Part shown: in pieces, positions 25,636-38,440 of the stretch
How the letters are laid out: every line of letters begins with the position of its first letter
Position numbering within the stretch: position 1 is the first letter of the stretch
DNA from: Aristolochia californica
Lineage: Eukaryota > Streptophyta > Magnoliopsida > Piperales > Aristolochiaceae
DNA length: 64,000 bases
Reading direction: 5' to 3'
Assembly: GCA_029961685.1 (NCBI GenBank)
Contig: JARWKL010000009.1
Span: 14,193,237-14,257,236, forward strand
Position numbers and translations under genes: made by a program
The notes under the pieces: generated by a model
What the model was told of the DNA's origin: nothing
Seen by the model: the letters and a program-made list of their open reading frames with translations, nothing else
Database searches by the model: none

Positions 25636-28600
25636 TGTAAACTGATTTATCATGCGTAATGGGCCACATTTTTTTAAGGAATGACTTTTGGGTTGGGATT
25701 CAACATTCAGTTAAAATTCCCTCGCCTCCCCTTTTCCCGACGATTGCAAAACCTGATATATAAAAACTAAAAAGAGGTTTAAATCCCTAAAAATTACAGA
25801 AATATTTTTGTAATATCTCTCTCCATATTTTTGCATTGTGCATTTCCATTTTGGATGTGTACATTTTTCTTAAATCAAAACTTGAGTTTTCACTTGTTCC
25901 TTCATCTCGTAGACAAAACAGAGAATAGATGACAACGAAATGAAAATTTTAGACTTTGTGTATGGAGAAAATTTAAAGAAATAAAAAACGACAATAAGGA
26001 AAATTTATTCACACACCACATATGAACACAAAAGTTTTGTCATCCAAGTTTGGGAAATTCCTCTAGTTCATCAACCTCAATAGATTGGAATTTGATTAGA
26101 AAGAGATTTTCCTACACATGCTTTAAAAAATGGATATGCATGTTTGGATCAAGATGCAAATGACCCATGGATACAAACCTGTTAAACAGAATAACGAACC
26201 GCTCAATGAATTCTCAAGTGAAAATGCTGTGGGATATTTAACCGAGTCAAACAAGCCATTATTTTGCCTATTTACAAAAAGCTGACCTAACGATCATTGA
26301 TGATTGTAAACTGATTTATCATGCATAACGGGCCAAATTTTTGTAAGGAATGACTTTTGGGTTGGGATTCAACACTCAGTTAAAATTCCCTCGCCTCCCC
26401 TTTTCCCGACGATTGCAAAACCTGATATATAAAAACTAAAAAGAGGTTTAAATCCCTAAAAATTACTGAAACTTTTTGGAAATTTCTCTCTGCATATTTG
26501 TGCATTGTGCATTTCCATTTTAGATGTATATATTTTTCTTAAATCAACACTTGAGTTTTCACTTTTTCCATCATCTCGTAGACAAAAAAGAGAATAGATG
26601 ACAACGAAATGAAAATTTTAGACTTTGTGTACGGAGAAAATTTAAAGCAATAACAAACGTAAGTAAATAAAATTTATTCACACACCACAAATGAAGAAAA
26701 AAGTTTTCTCATCCACGTTTGGGAAATTCCACTAGTTCAACAACTCCAATAAGTTGGAATTTGATAAGAAAGAGATTTTTCTACACTTCCTTTAAAAAAT
26801 GGATATGCAAGCTTCAAACATGTTAAAGATGCAAATGACCTATGGATCCAAACCGTTCAAAAAGAATAGAAAACTTCTCATTAAATTCTAGAGTTAACGT
26901 GCGGTGGGTTATTTAACCGAGTCAAACAAGCCATTATTTTGCCCATTAACAAAAAGCTGACCTAACGATCATTGATGATTGTAAACTGATTTGTCATGCG
27001 TAACGGGCCACATTTTTTAAGGAATGACTTTTGGGTTGGGATTCAACACTCAGTTAAAATTCCCTCGCATCCCCTTTTCCCGACGATTGCAAAACCTGAT
27101 ATATAAAAATTAAAAAGAGGTTTAAATCCCTAAAAATTACATAAAAATTTTGGAAATATCTCTCTCTATAATTTTTCATTGTGCTTTTCCATCTTAGATG
27201 TGTACATTTTTCTTAAATCAAAACTTGAGTTTTCACTTTTTCCTTCATCTCGTAGACAAGAAAGAGAATAGGTGACAACGAAATGAAAATTTTAGACTTT
27301 GTGTATGGAGAAAATTTCAAGAAATAACAAACGTAAGTAAAGAAAATTTATTCACACACCACAAATGAAGAAAAAAGTTTTCTCATGCAAAGTTTGGGAA
27401 ATTCCACTAGTTCAACAATCCCAATAGATTGGAATTTGATAAGAAAGAGATTTTTCTACACATGCTTTAAAAAATGTATATGCATGCTTGGAACATGTTA
27501 AAGATGAAAATGACCCATGGATCCAAGCTTTTTAAACAGAATAACAAACCGCTCAATGAATTCTCAAGTGAATGTGCGGTGGGATATTTAATCGAGTCAA
27601 ACAAACCATTATTTTGCCCATTTACGAAAAGCTGACCTAACGATCATTGATGATTGTAAACTGATTTATCATGTGTAACGGGCCATATTTTTGTAAGGAA
27701 TGACTTTTGGGTTGGGATTCAACACTCAGTTAAAATTCCCTCCCCACCCTTTTCCCGACGATTGCAAAACCTGATATATAAAAACTAAAAATAGGTTTAA
27801 ATCCCTAAAAATTACAGAATTTTTTTGGAAATATCTCTCTCCTTATTTTTGCATAGTGCATTTCCATTTTAGATGTGTACATTTTTCTTAAATCAAGACT
27901 TGAGTTTTCTCTTTTTCCTTCACCTCGTAGACAAGAAAAAGAAAAGATGACTATGAAATGAAAATTTTAGACTTTGAGTATGGAGAAAATTTAAAGCAAT
28001 AACAAACGTAAGTAAAGAAAATTTATTCATACACCACAAAAGAAGAAAAAAGTTTTCTCATCCAAGTTTGGGAAATTCCACTAGTTCAACAACCCCAATA
28101 GGTTGGAATTTGATAAGAAAGAGATTTTTCTACACATGTTGTAAAAAATGGATATGCATGCTTGAAACATATTAAAGATGCAAATGACCTATGGATCCAA
28201 ACCTTTCAAAAAGAATAAAAAACTTCTCATTATATTCTCAAGTGAACGTGCGATGGGATATTTAACCGAGTCAAACAAGCCATTATTTCGCCCATTAACA
28301 AAAAGCTGACCAAACGATCATTGATGATTGTAAACTGATTTATCATGCGTAACGGGCCACATTTTTTTAAGGAATGACTTTTGGGTTGGGATTCAACACT
28401 CAGTTAAAATTCCCTCGCCTCCCCTTTTCCCGACAATTGCGAAACCCGATATATAAAAATTAAAAAGAGGTTTAATTCCCTAATAATTACATAAACCTTT
28501 TGGAAATATCTCTCACTATAATTTTGCATTGTGCATTTCCATTTTAGATGTATACTTTTTTCTTAAATAGAAACTTGAGTTTTCACTTTTCCCTTCATCT

Positions 28601-30457
28601 CGTAGACAAAACAGAGAATAGAAAACAACGAAATGAAAATTTTAGACTTTGTGTCTGGAAAAAATTTAAAGCAATAAAAAACATAAGTAAGGAAAATTTA
28701 TTCACACACCACATATGAACACAAAAGTTTTGTCATCCAAGTTTGGGAAATTCCACTTGTTCAACAATCCCAATAGATTGGAATATGATAAGAAAGAGAT
28801 TTTTCTGCACATGCTTTAAAAAATGGATATGCATGCTTGGAACATGTTAAAGATGCAAATGACCCATAGATCCAAACCTTTTAAACAAAATAACAAACCG
28901 CTCAATGAATTCTCTAGTGAAAGTGCGATAGGATATTTAACCGAGTCAAACAAGCCATTATTTTGCCCATTTAAAAAAAGTTGACCTAACGATCATTGAT
29001 GATTGTAAATTGATTTATCATGCGTAACGGGCCTTACTTTTGTAAGGAATGACTTTTGGGTTGGGATTCAACACTCAGTTAAAATTCCCTCGCCTCCCCC
29101 TTTTCCCGACGATTGCAAAACCTGATATATAAAAATTAAAAAAAGGTTTAAATCCCTAAAAATTACATAAACTTTTTGGAAATATCTCTCACTATAATTT
29201 TGCATTTTGCATTTCCATTTTAGATGTATACTTTTTTCTTAAATAAAAGCTTGAGTTTTCACTTTTCCCTTCATCTCGTAGACAAAACAGAGAATAGATG
29301 ACAACGAAATGAAAATTTTTGACTTTGTGTATGGAGAAAATTTAAAGCAATAACAAACGTAAGTAAAGAAAATTTATTAACACACCACAAATGAAGAAAA
29401 AATTTTTCTCATCCAAGTTTGGGAAATTCCACTAGTTTAAAAACCCCAATTGGTTGGAATTTGACAAGAAATAGATTTTTCTACACATGCTTTAAAAAAT
29501 GGATATGCATGCTTGAAACATGTTAAAGATGCAAATGACCTATGGATCCAAACCTTTCAAAAAGAATAAAAAACTTCTCATTAAATTCTCAAGTGAACGT
29601 GTGGTGGGATATTTAACCGAGTCAAACAAGCCATTATTTCGCCCATTAACAAAAAGCTGACCTAACGATCATTGATGATTGTAAACTGATTTATCATGCG
29701 TAACGGGCCACATTTTTGTAAGGAATGTCTTTTGGGTTGGGATTCAACACTCGGTTAAAATTCCCTCGCCTCCCCTTTTCCCGACGATTGCAAAACCTGA
29801 TATATAAAAATTAAAAAGAGGTTTAAATCCCTAAAAATTACATAAACTTTTTGGAAATATCTCTCACTATGATTTTGCATTGTCAATTTCCATTTTAGAT
29901 GTATTCTTTTTTCTTAAATAAAAACTTGAGTTTTCAATTTTGCCTTCATCTCGTAGAGAAAACAGAGAATAGATGACAACGAAATGAAAATTTTAGACTT
30001 TGTGTCTGGGAAAAATTTAAAGCAATAAAAAACGTCAGTAAGGAAAATTTATTCACACATCCCATATGAACACAAAAGTTTTGTCATCCAACTTTGGGAA
30101 ATTCCACTAGTTCAATAATCCCAATAGATTTGAATTTGATAAGAAAGAGATTTTTCTGCACATGTTTTAAAAAATGGATATGCATGCTTCGAATTTGTTA
30201 AAGATGCAAATGACCCATAGATCCAAACCTTTTAAACAGAATAACAAACCGCTCATTGAATTCTCTAGTGAAAGTGCGGTAGGATATTTAACCGAGTCAA
30301 ACAAGCCATTATTTTGCCCATTTACAAAAAGTTGATCTAATGATCATTGATGATTGTAAACTGATTTATCATGCGTAACGGGCCATATTTTTGTAAGGAA
30401 TGACTTTTGGTTTGGGATTCAACACTCTGTTAAAATTCCCTCGCCTCCCCCTTTTCC

Positions 30458-33400
30458 GTACGGTTGCAAAACCTGATATATAAAAACTAAAAAGAGGTTT
30501 CAATCACTAAAAATTACATAAACTTTTTGGAAATATATCTCTCCATATTTGTGCATTGTGCATTTCCATTTTAGATATGTACATTTTTCTTAAATCAAAA
30601 CTTGAGTTTTTACATTTTCCTTCATCTCGTAGACAAGAAATAGAATAGATGACAACGAAATGAAAATTTTAGACTTTGTGTATGGAGAAAATTTAAAGCA
30701 ATAACAAACGTAAGTAAGGAAAATTTATTCACACACCACAAATAAACACAAAAGTTTTGTCATCCAAGTTTCGGAAATTCCACTAGTTCAACAACCTCAA
30801 TAGATTGGAATTTGATAAGAAAGAGATTTTCCAACACATGCTTTTAAAAATGGATATGCATGCTTGGAACATGTTAAAGATGGAAATGACCCATGGATGC
30901 AAACCTTTTAAACAGAATAATAAACCGCTCAATGAATTCTCAAGTGAAAGTGCGGTGGGATATTTAACCGAGTCAAACAAGCCATTATTTAACCCATTTA
31001 CAAAAAGCTGACCTAACGATCATTGATGATTGTAAACTGATTTATCATGTGTAACGGGCCATATTTTTGTAAGGAATGACTTTTGGGTTGGGTTCAAAAC
31101 TCAGCTAAAATTCCCTCGCCTCCCCTTTTCCCCACGATTGTAAAACCTGATATATAAAAACTAAAGTGAAGTTTAAATCCCAAAAAATTATAGAAACATT
31201 TTGAAAATATCTCTCTCCATCTTTGTGCATTGTGCATTTCCATTTTAGACGTGTACATTTTTCTTAAATCAAAACTTCAATTTTCACTTTTTCCTTCATC
31301 TTGTAGACAAAAAACAAAATTGATGACAACGAAATGAAAATTTTTGACTTTGTGTATGGAGAAAATTTAAAGCAATAACAAACGTAAGTAAAGAAAATTT
31401 CTTAACACACCACAAATGAAGAAAAAAAATTTCTCATCCAAGTTTGGGAAATTCCACTAGTTTAACAACCGCAATAGGTTGGAATTTGACAAGAAAAAGA
31501 TTTTTCTACACATGCTTTAAAAAATGGATATGCAAGCTTGAAACATGTTAAAGATGCAAATGACCTATGGATCCAAACCTTTCAAAAAGAATAAAAAACT
31601 TCTCATTAAATTCTCAAGTGAACGTGCGGTGGGATATTTAACCGAGTCAAACAAGCCATTATTTTGCCCATTAACAAAAAGCTGACCTAACGATCATTGA
31701 TGATTGTAAACTGATTTATCATGCGTAACGGGCCACATTTTTTTAAGGAATGACTTTTGGGTTGGGATTCAACACTCAGTTAAAATTCCCTTGCCTCCCC
31801 TTTTTTCGACGATTGCAAAACCTGATATATAAAAATTAAAAAGAAGTTTAAATCCCTAAAAATTACATAAACTATTTGGAAATATCTCTCTCTATAATTT
31901 TGCATTGTGCATTTCCTTTTTAGATGTATACGTTTTTCTTAAATCAAAACTTGAGTTTTCACTTTTCCCTTCATCTCGTACACAAAACAGAGAATAGATG
32001 ACAACGAAATGAAAATTTTAGACTTGTGTCTGGAAAAAATTTAAAGCAGTAAAAAACGTAAGTAAGGGAAATTTATTCACACACCACAAATGAACACAAA
32101 AGTTTTGTCATCCAAGATTGGGAAATTCCACTAGTTCAACAATCCCAATAGATTGGAATTTGATAAGAAAGAGATTTTTCTACACATGCTTTAAAAAATG
32201 GATATGCATGCTTGGAACATGTTAAAGATGCAAATGACCCATAGATCCAAACCTTTTAAACAGAATAACAAAACCGCCAAATGAATTCTCAAGTGAAAGT
32301 GCTGTGGGATATTTAACCGAGTCAAACAAGCCATTATTTTGCCCATTTACAAAAAGCTGACCTAACGATCATTGATGATTGTAAACTGATTTATCATGCG
32401 TAACGGGCCATATTTTTGTAAGGAATGACTTTTGGGTTGGGATTCAACACTCAGTTAAAATTCCCTCGCCTCCCCTTTTCCCGACGATTGCAAAACCTGA
32501 TATATAAAAACTAAAACGAGTTTTAAATCCCTAAAAATTAAGTAAACTTTTTGGAAATATCTCCCTCCATATTTGTGCATTGTGCACTTCCATTTTAGAT
32601 GTGTACATTTTTCTTAAAATAAAACTTTATTTTTCACTTTTTCCTTCATCTCGTAGACAAAAAACAGAATAGACGACAACGAAATGAAAATTTTAGACTT
32701 TGTGTATGGAGAAAATTTAAAGCAATGACAAACGTAAGTAAAGAAAATTTATTCACACACCACAAATGAAGAAAAAAGTTTTCTCATCCAAGTTTGGGAA
32801 ATTCCACTAGTTCAACAACCCCAATAGGTTGGAATTTGATAAGAAAGAGATTTTTCTACACATGCTTTAAAAAATGGATATGCATGCTTGAAACATGTTA
32901 AAGTTGCAAATGACCTATGGCTCCAAACCTTTCAAAAAGAATAAAAAACTTCTCTTTAAATTCTCAAGTGGTGCGGTGGGATATTTAACCGAGTCAAACA
33001 AGCCATTATTTTGCCCACTAACAAAAAAGCTCACCTAGCGATCATTGGTCATTGTAAACTGATTTATCATGCATAACGGGCCACATTTTTTTAAGGAATG
33101 ACTTTTGGGTTGGGATTCAACACTCAGTTAAAATTCCCTCGCCTCCCCTTTTCCCGACGATTGCAAAACCTGATATATAAAAAGTAAAACGAGTTTTAAA
33201 TCCCAAAAAATTACATAAAATTTTTGGAAATATCTCTCTCCATATTTGTGCATTGTGCATTTCCATTTTAGATGTGTACTTTTTTCTTAAATCAAAACTT
33301 GAGTTTTTACTTTTTCCTTCATCTCGTAGGCAAGAAAGAGAATAGATGACAACGAAATGAAAACTTTAGACTTTGTGTATGGTGAAAATTTAAAGCAATA

Positions 33401-36400
33401 ACATACGTAAGTAAAGAAAATTTATTCACACACCACAAATGAACACAAAAGTTTTGTCATCCAAGTTTGGGAAATTCCACTAGTTCAACAACCTCAATAG
33501 ATTGGAATTTGACAAGAAAGAGATTTTCCTACGCATGCTTTAAAAAATGGATATGCATGCTTGGAACATGTTAAAGATGAAAATGGCCCATGGATCCAAA
33601 CCTTTTAAATAGAATAACAAACTGCTCAATGAATTCTCAAGTGAAAGTGTCGTGGGATATTGTCAAACAAGCCATTATTTTGCCCATTTACAAAAAGCTG
33701 ACCTAACGATCATTGATGATTGTAAACTGATTTATCATGCGTAATGGGCCAAATTTTTTAAGGAATGACTTTTGGGTTGGGATTCAACACTCAATTAAAA
33801 TTCCCTCGCCTCCCCTTTTCCCGACGATTGCAAAGCCTGATATATAAAAACTAAAAAGAGGTTTAAATCCCTAAAAATTACAAAAATATTTTTGAAATAT
33901 CTCTCTCCATATTTTTGCATTGTGCATTTCCATTTTGGATGTGTACATTTTTCTTAAATCAAAACTTGATTTTTCACTTTTTCCTTCATCTCGTAGACAA
34001 AAGAGAGAATAGATGACAACGAAATGAAAATTTTAGACTTTGTGTATGGAGAAAATTTAAAGCAATAACAAATGTAAGTAAAGAAAATTTATTCACACAC
34101 CACAAATGAAGAAAAAAGTTTTGTCATCCAAGTTTGGGAAATTCCTCTAGTTCACAACCTCAATAGATTGGAATTTGATAAGAAAGATATTTTCCTACAC
34201 ATGATTTAAAAAATGGATATGCATGTTTGGATCAAGATGCAAAAGACCCATGGATCCAAACCTTTTAAACAGAATAACAAACCGCTCAATGAATTCTCAA
34301 GTGAAAGTGCGGTGGGATATTTAACCGAGTCAAACAAGCCATTATTTTGCCCATTAACAAAAAGTTGACCTAACGATCAATGATGATTGTAAACTGATTT
34401 ATCATGCGTAACGGGCCACTTTTTTTAAGGAATGACTTTTGGGTTGAGATTCAACATTCAGTTAAAATTCCCTCGGCTCCCCTTTTCCCGACGATTGCAA
34501 AACCTGATATATAAAACATAAAAGAGGTTTAAATCCCTAAAAATTACAGTAACTTTTTGGAAATATCTCTCACTATAATTTTGCATTGTGCATTTCCATT
34601 ATAGATGTATAATTTTTTATTAAATAAAAACTTGAGTTTTCACTTTTCCCTTCATCTCGTAGACAAAACAGAGAATAGATGAGAACGAAATGAAAATTTT
34701 AGACTTTGTGTCTGGAAAAAATTTAAAGCAATAAAAAGCATAAGTAAGGAAAATTTATTCACACACCACATATGAACACAAAAGTTTTGTCATCCAAGTT
34801 TGGGAAATTCCACTTGTTCAACAATCCCAATAGATTGGAATATGATAAGAAAGAGATTTTTCTGCACATGCTTTAAAAAATGGATATGCATGCTTGGAAC
34901 ATGTTAAAGATGCAAATGACCCATAGATCCAAACCTTTTAAACAGAATAACAAACCGCTCAATGAATTCTCTAGTGAAAGTGCGGTAGGATATTTAACTG
35001 AGTCAAACAAGCCATTATTTTGCCCATTTACAAAAAGCTGACCTAACGATCATTGATGATTGTAAATTGATTTATCATACGTAACGGGCCATATTTTTGT
35101 AAGGAATGACTTTGGGTTGGGATTCAACACTCAGTTAAAATTCCCTCGCCTCCCCCTTTTCTCGACGATTGCAAAACCTGGTATATAAAAATTCAAAGAG
35201 GTTTAAATCCCTAAAAATTACATACACTTTTTGGAAATATCTCTGACTATAATTTTGCATTGTGCATTTCTATTTTAGATGTATACTTTTTTCTTAAATA
35301 AAAACTTGAGTTTTCACTTTTCCCTTCATCTCGTAGAGAAAACAGAGAATAGATGACAACGAAACGAAAATTTTAGACTTTGTGTATGGAGAAAATTTAA
35401 AGCAACAACAAACGTAAGGAAAGAAAATTTATTAACAAACCACAAATAAATAAAAAAGTTTTCTCATCCAAGTTTGGGAAATTCCACTAGTTTAACAACC
35501 CCAATAGGTTGGGATTTGACAAGAAAGAGATTTTTCTACACATGGTTTAAAAAATGTATATGCATGCTTGGAACATGTTAAAGATGAAAATGACCCATGG
35601 ATCCAAGCCTTTTAAACAGAATAACAAACCGCTCAATGAATTCTCAAGTGAAAGTGCGGTGGGATATTTAACCGAGTCAAACAAGCCATTATTTTGCCCA
35701 TTTACAAAAAGCTGACATAACGATCATTGATGATTGTAAACTGATTTATCATGTGTAATGGGCCAAATTTTTGTAAGGAATAATTTTTGGGTTGGGACTC
35801 AACACTCAGTTAAAATTCCCTCGCCCTCCCATTTCCCTACGATTGCAAAACATGATATATAAAAACAAAAAAGAGGGTTAAATTCCTAAAAATTACAGAA
35901 AAATTTTGGAAATATCTCTCTCCATATTTTTGCATTATGCTTTTCCATTTTAGATGTGTACATTTTTCTTAAATCAAAACTTGAGTTTTCTCTTTTTCCT
36001 TCATCTCGTGGACAAGAAAGAGAATAGATGACAATGAAATGAAAATTTTAGACTTTGAGTATGGAGAAAATTTAAAGCAGTAACAAACGTAAGTAAAGAA
36101 AATTTATTCATACACCACAAATGAAGAAAAAAGTTTTCTCATCCAAGTTTGGGAAATTCCACTAGTTCAACAACCCCAATAGGTTGGAATTTGATAAGAA
36201 AGAGATTTTTCTACACGTTCTGTAAAAAATGGATGTTCATGCTTGAAACATATTAAAGATGCAAATGACCTATGGATCCAAACATTTCAAAGAGAATAAA
36301 AAACTTCTCATTACATTCTCAAGTGAACGTGCGGTGGGATATTTAACCGAGTCAAACAAGCCATTATTTCGCCCATTAACAAAAAGCTGACCAAACGATC

Positions 36401-37863
36401 ATTGATGATTGTAAACTGATTTATCATGCGTAACGGGCCACACTTTTGTAAGGAACGAGTTTTGGGTTGGGACTCAACACTCAGTTAAAATTCCCTCGCC
36501 TCCTATTTCCCGACGATTGCAAAACCTGATACATAAAAATTAAAAGGAGGTTTAAATCCCTAAAAATTACATAAACGTTTTGGAAATATCTCTCACTATA
36601 ATTTTGCATTGTGCATTTCCATTTTAAATGTATACTTTTTTCTTCAATAAAAACTTAAGTTTTCACTTTTCCCTTCATCTCGTAGACAAAAAAGAGAATA
36701 GATGACAACGAAATGAAAATTTTAGACTTTGTGTCTGGAAAAAATTTAAAGCAATAAAAAACGTAAGTAAGGAAAATTTATTCACACACCACATATGAAC
36801 ACAAAAGTTTTGTCATCCAAGTTTGGGAAATTCCACTTGTTCAACAACCCCAATAGATTGGAATTTGATAAGAAAGAGATTTTTCTGCACATGCTTTAAA
36901 AAATGGATATGCATGCTTGGAACATGTTCAAGATGCAAATGACCCATAGATCCAAACATTTCAAACAGAATAAAAAACTTCTCATTAAATTCTCTTGTGA
37001 AAGTGCGGTAGGATAGTTAACCGAGTCAAACAAGCCATTATTTTGCCCATTTACAAAAAGCTGACCTAACGATCATTGATTATTGTAAACTGATTTATCA
37101 TGCGTAACGGGCCATATTTTTGTAAGGAATAACTTTTGGGTTTGGATTCAACACTCAGTTAAAATTCCCTCGCCTCCCCCTTTTCCTGACGATTGCGAAA
37201 CCTGATATATAAAAAATAAAAAGAGGTTTAAATCCCTAAAAATTACAGAAAATTTTTGGAAATATCTCTCTCCATATTTGTGCATTGTGCATTTCCATTT
37301 TAGATGTGCACATTTTTCTTAAATCAAAACTTGAGTTTTTACTTTTTCCTTCATCTCGTAGAGAAGAAAGAGAATAGATGACAACGAAATGAAAATTTTA
37401 GACTTTGTGTATGGAGAAAATTTAAAGCAATAACAAACATAAGTAAAGAAAATTTATTCACAGACCACAAATGAACACAAAAGTTTTGTCATCCAAGTTT
37501 GGGAAATTCCACTTGTTCAACAACCTCAATTGATTGGAATTTGATAGGAAAGAGATTTTCCTATACATGCTTTAAGAAGTGGATATGCAGGCTTGGAACA
37601 TGTTAAAGATGAAAATGACCCATGGATCCAAACCTTTTAAACAAAATAACAAACCGCTCAATGAATTCTCAAGTGAAAGTGCGGTGGGATATTTAACCGA
37701 GTCAAACAAGCCATTATTTTTCCCATTTACAAAAAGCTGACCTAACGATCATTGATGATTGTAAACTGATTTATCATGCGTAACGGGCCATATTTTTGTA
37801 ACGAATGACTTTTGGGTTGGGATTCAACACTCAGTTAAAATTCCCACGCCTCCCCCTTTTCTC
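30458..37863 (+). repeat. Satellite monomers 47-57
   Basis: Units start at 30458 (Q), 31133 (R), 31808 (P), 32483 (R), 33156 (Q), 33823 (Q), 34490 (P), 35164 (P/R/Q mosaic), 35838 (R), 36512 (P with an R patch) and 37188 (Q). Unit 51 has lost taaccga (gatattgtcaaac near 33660). Unit 52 carries the 8-bp deletion shared with units 40, 63 and 77. Unit 49 resembles units 19 and 24 (ttcctttttagatg, ccgccaaatgaattc). No gene is seen. Confidence 0.92.
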
Positions 37864-38440
37864 GACTATTGCAAAACCTGATATATAAAAACTAAAAAGA
37901 GGTTTAAATCCCTAAAAATTACAGAAACTTTTTGGATATATCTCTCTCCATATTTGTGCAAATTGCATTTCCATTTTAGACTTTGTGTATAAAGAAAATT
38001 TAAAGCAATAACAAACGTAAGTAAAGAAAATTTATTAACACACCAAAAATGAAGAAAAAAGTTTTCTCATCCAAGTTTGGGAAATTCCACTAGTTTAACA
38101 ACCCCAATAGGTTGGAATTTGACAAGAAAGAGATTTTTCTACACATGCTTTAAAAAATGGATATGCATGCTTGAAACATGTTAAAGATGCAAATGACCTA
38201 TGGATCCAAACCTTTCAAAAAGAATAAAAAACTTCTCATTAAATTCTCAAGTGAACGGGCGGTGGGACATTTAACCGAGTCAAACAAGCCATTATTTTGC
38301 CCATTAACAAAAAGCTGACCTAACGATCATTGATGATTGTAAACTGATTTATCATGCGTAACGGGCCAAATTTTTGTAAGGAATGACTTTTGGGTTGGGA
38401 TTCAACACTCCGTTAAAATTCCCTCACCTCCCCTTTTTCC
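37864..38440 (+). repeat. Satellite monomer 58 with a deletion of about 97 bp (577 bp)
   Basis: The unit jumps from ccattttaga straight to ctttgtgtat at 37973-37981. In intact units the sequence attttaga occurs twice, about 97 bp apart (in ccattttagatg and in gaaaattttagactt). This unit keeps a single copy at 37973-37980 and has lost everything between. That is the expected product of deletion between short direct repeats. The rest of the unit is type R. Confidence 0.92.

Larger units (their letters stand above)
25064..25738 (+). repeat. Reference monomer 39 (type Q, exactly 675 bp)
   Basis: This unit is close to the array consensus and serves as a map of conserved landmarks. TATATAAAAA lies at 25082-25091. 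The inverted repeat aaaacttgagtttt (two 6-base arms around tg) lies at 25202-25215. A pyrimidine tract ending in tag ends at 25237. A gtaagtaaag block begins at 25315. The EcoRI site gaattc is at 25539-25544. A second inverted repeat, atcattgatgat (5-base arms), is at 25624-25635. The BamHI site present in most units is mutated here (tagatcc). I saw no internal subrepeat that would divide the 675-bp unit into smaller ancestral units. Confidence 0.85.
23105..29107 (+). repeat. Six-monomer duplication: units 36-38 repeated as 42-44
   Basis: Unit starts 23714 and 24389 correspond to 27757 and 28432, offset 4043 bp. Unit 36 corresponds to 27082 once its 66-bp deletion is allowed for. Shared variants: aatgtatatgcatgc (36/42); ctccttatttttgca, tttgagtatggag and tgttgtaaaaaatgg (37/43); ctcactataatttt and ccacttgttcaacaatcc (38/44). 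Units 55-56 at 35838 are a further relative of 43-44, and unit 53 at 34490 is another relative of 38 and 44. Confidence 0.78.
23714..30457 (+). repeat. Satellite monomers 37-46
   Basis: Units start at 23714 (R), 24389 (P), 25064 (Q), 25739 (Q), 26408 (R), 27082 (P start, then mosaic), 27757 (R), 28432 (P), 29108 (P start then R) and 29783 (P). Units 37-38 match units 43-44 at an offset of 4043 bp. Unit 40 (25739-26407) carries an 8-bp deletion (tttggatcaagatg) also found in units 52, 63 and 77. No gene is seen. Confidence 0.92.

Noticed and set aside
25642..25664. Possible CENP-B box around gcgtaacgggcc
   Set aside because: The cggg core is present, but the required A three bases before it and the ttcg half are missing in the consensus.
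25698..25710. Pol III B-box-like gattcaacac near the end of each unit
   Set aside because: Only the ttcaannc core fits. I could not find a convincing A box upstream at a suitable distance, and no tRNA or SINE structure surrounds it.
25064..25738. Shorter ancestral subrepeat inside the 675-bp monomer
   Set aside because: Apart from small echoes such as gtgcattgtgcatt I found no halves, thirds or quarters resembling each other by eye. A computed self-alignment of the consensus would settle it.
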